Assembly: GCA_049522565.1 (NCBI GenBank)
Contig: JBEKNT010000358.1
Coordinates: forward strand, 1 to 7,292
DNA length: 7,292 bases
Direction: 5' to 3'
From: JASHVB01 sp049522565
GTDB lineage: Bacteria; Pseudomonadota; Alphaproteobacteria; Acetobacterales; Acetobacteraceae
Shown: positions 6,284-7,292 of the stretch, piece after piece
Numbering within the stretch: position 1 is the first letter of the stretch
Layout: each line of letters begins with the position of its first letter
The notes under the pieces: model-generated
The model's input: only the letters and a program-made list of their open reading frames with translations
Databases searched by the model: none
What the model was told of the DNA's origin: nothing
Translations under genes and position numbers: made by a program

Positions 6284-7292
6284 TGCTCACCGACCTGACG
6301 ATCGCGCAGGCCCGCGACGGGCTGCGCAGGGGAAAATTCAGCGCCGAGGACCTGACCCTGGCGCATCTGCATGCGATCGAGGCGCTGAACCCGCGGCTGA
6401 ACGCCTTCATCACGGTGAACCACGCCGCGGCACTGGGCCAGGCGCGTGCGGCGGATGCGGCGCTGGCGCGCGGCGAGGCTCGCTCGCTGACCGGCATTCC
6501 GTTGGCGATCAAGGACCTGTTCTGCACCGAGGGCGTGCGCACCACGGCGGGCAGCAATATTTTGCGCCCGTTCGTTCCCCCGTACGAGAGTACCGTCACC
6601 GCGCATCTGCTGCGTGACGGGGCGATCTTTCTCGGCAAGACCAACATGGACGAGTTCGCCATGGGCTCGTCCAACATGACATCGGCGTTTGGGCCGGTGG
6701 AGAACCCGTGGAAGCGGCGGCAGGACGCGGATGCGGTGCTGGTGCCGGGTGGTTCGTCGGGCGGCTCGGCCGCGGCGGTGGCGGCGCGGCTGGCGATGGG
6801 CGGGACGGGGACGGATACCGGCGGATCGATCCGCCAGCCGGCGTCGTTTTGCGGGATCGTCGGCATCAAGCCGACCTATGGGCGGTGCTCGCGCTGGGGC
6901 GTGGTGGCGTTCGCGTCGTCGCTCGATCATCCCGGGCCGTTCGCGCGCACCGTGCTGGACTGTGCGATCCTGTTGGAATCGATGGCTGGGCACGACCCGA
7001 AGGATTCCACCAGCGCCGACGTGCCGGTGCCGGATTTCGCCGCGACCTGTGCGCGCGGCGTGCAGGGGCTCCGCATCGGCGTGCCGCGCGAATACCGTTC
7101 GGACGGCATGCCGGTGGAGATCGAGGCGCTGTGGCAGCAGGGGGTGGCGTGGCTGCGCGACGCCGGCGCCGAGATCGTCGATGTCTCGCTGCCGCACACC
7201 AAGTACGGGCTACCCACCTACTACATCGTCGCGCCGGCCGAGGCGTCGTCCAACCTGGCGCGCTATGACGGCGTGCGGTTCGGGCTGCGCGC
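6283..7292 (+). CDS. gatA: Asp-tRNA(Asn)/Glu-tRNA(Gln) amidotransferase subunit A, 3' end missing
   Basis: The frame is open from the ATG at 6283 to the window edge: 336 codons plus two bases of a gene usually near 485-495 codons. This is the glutaminase subunit of GatCAB, which releases ammonia from glutamine for transfer to mischarged tRNA. The amidase-signature triad is complete: K77 in IPLAIKDLF, cis-Ser S158 in VPGGSSGGSAA, and nucleophile S182 in GTDTGGSIRQPA. GKTNMDEFAMGSSN (118-131) and GIVGIKPTYGRCSRWGVV (191-208) are typical of GatA. The stretch between NPW (141-143) and VPGG carries a few more residues (KRRQDADAVL) than in many bacterial GatA proteins, which I take as lineage variation. 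The truncation comes from the window end, not a mutation. gatB is expected next but is not visible. Confidence 0.96.
   Translation, partial: MLTDLTIAQARDGLRRGKFSAEDLTLAHLHAIEALNPRLNAFITVNHAAALGQARAADAALARGEARSLTGIPLAIKDLFCTEGVRTTAGSNILRPFVPPYESTVTAHLLRDGAIFLGKTNMDEFAMGSSNMTSAFGPVENPWKRRQDADAVLVPGGSSGGSAAAVAARLAMGGTGTDTGGSIRQPASFCGIVGIKPTYGRCSRWGVVAFASSLDHPGPFARTVLDCAILLESMAGHDPKDSTSADVPVPDFAATCARGVQGLRIGVPREYRSDGMPVEIEALWQQGVAWLRDAGAEIVDVSLPHTKYGLPTYYIVAPAEASSNLARYDGVRFGLR

Noticed and set aside
5877..7197. Two long minus-strand open frames (about 330 residues each) opposite gatC/gatA
   Set aside because: gatC and gatA are unambiguous on the plus strand; the opposite frames have Arg/Pro/Ala-rich sequence without motifs.

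Overview
The window is high-GC DNA with strong third-position G/C, so long open frames shadow every gene on the opposite strand. It looks like a chromosomal segment from an alphaproteobacterium. The GatCAB start, a nearby ruvX, a TonB receptor of the 'EPVT-SATGKPQ' type and a type I-secreted glycosidase would suit the Acetobacteraceae or other Rhodospirillales. That family-level placement is inference and was not tested.

Layout from left to right. (1) A GC-rich hairpin at 27-50 sits just past the stop of a 733-residue minus-strand gene (63-2264). The gene encodes a modular secreted glycoside-hydrolase-like protein: a TIM barrel with the two clan GH-A glutamates, a beta-sandwich, a Ser/Gly/Thr linker, an Ig/cadherin-like domain, and a C-terminal RTX-like beta-roll with a type I secretion tail. 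(2) A 477-base stretch (2265-2741) without a gene forms its 5' region. Its GC-rich proximal part is rich in hairpins. Its distal part is an AT-rich island holding two 17-base direct repeats 22 bases apart. (3) ruvX/yqgF (2742-3203, minus) encodes the RuvX/YqgF RNase H-fold nuclease. (4) A tightly coupled minus-strand pair follows: a small exported YfiR/DUF4154-like protein (5299-5847) overlaps a TonB-dependent outer-membrane receptor (3251-5302) through an ATGA junction. (5) A 148-base divergent intergenic region carries a plausible sigma-70 promoter for gatC. (6) gatC (5996-6283) overlaps gatA (6283 onward) by one base, and gatA runs off the right edge after 336 codons.

How the parts relate. 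gatC and gatA encode subunits of the glutamyl/aspartyl-tRNA amidotransferase, and gatB would be expected past the edge. ruvX is a housekeeping gene that, from memory, often lies next to gatCAB in alphaproteobacteria; here the yfiR-like/TonB receptor pair separates them. That pair probably works together at the envelope, either in ligand uptake or in sensing linked to c-di-GMP control, but no diguanylate cyclase is visible in the window. The secreted glycosidase appears to be its own transcription unit. I saw no tRNA, rRNA, CRISPR array, transposase or recognisable riboswitch.
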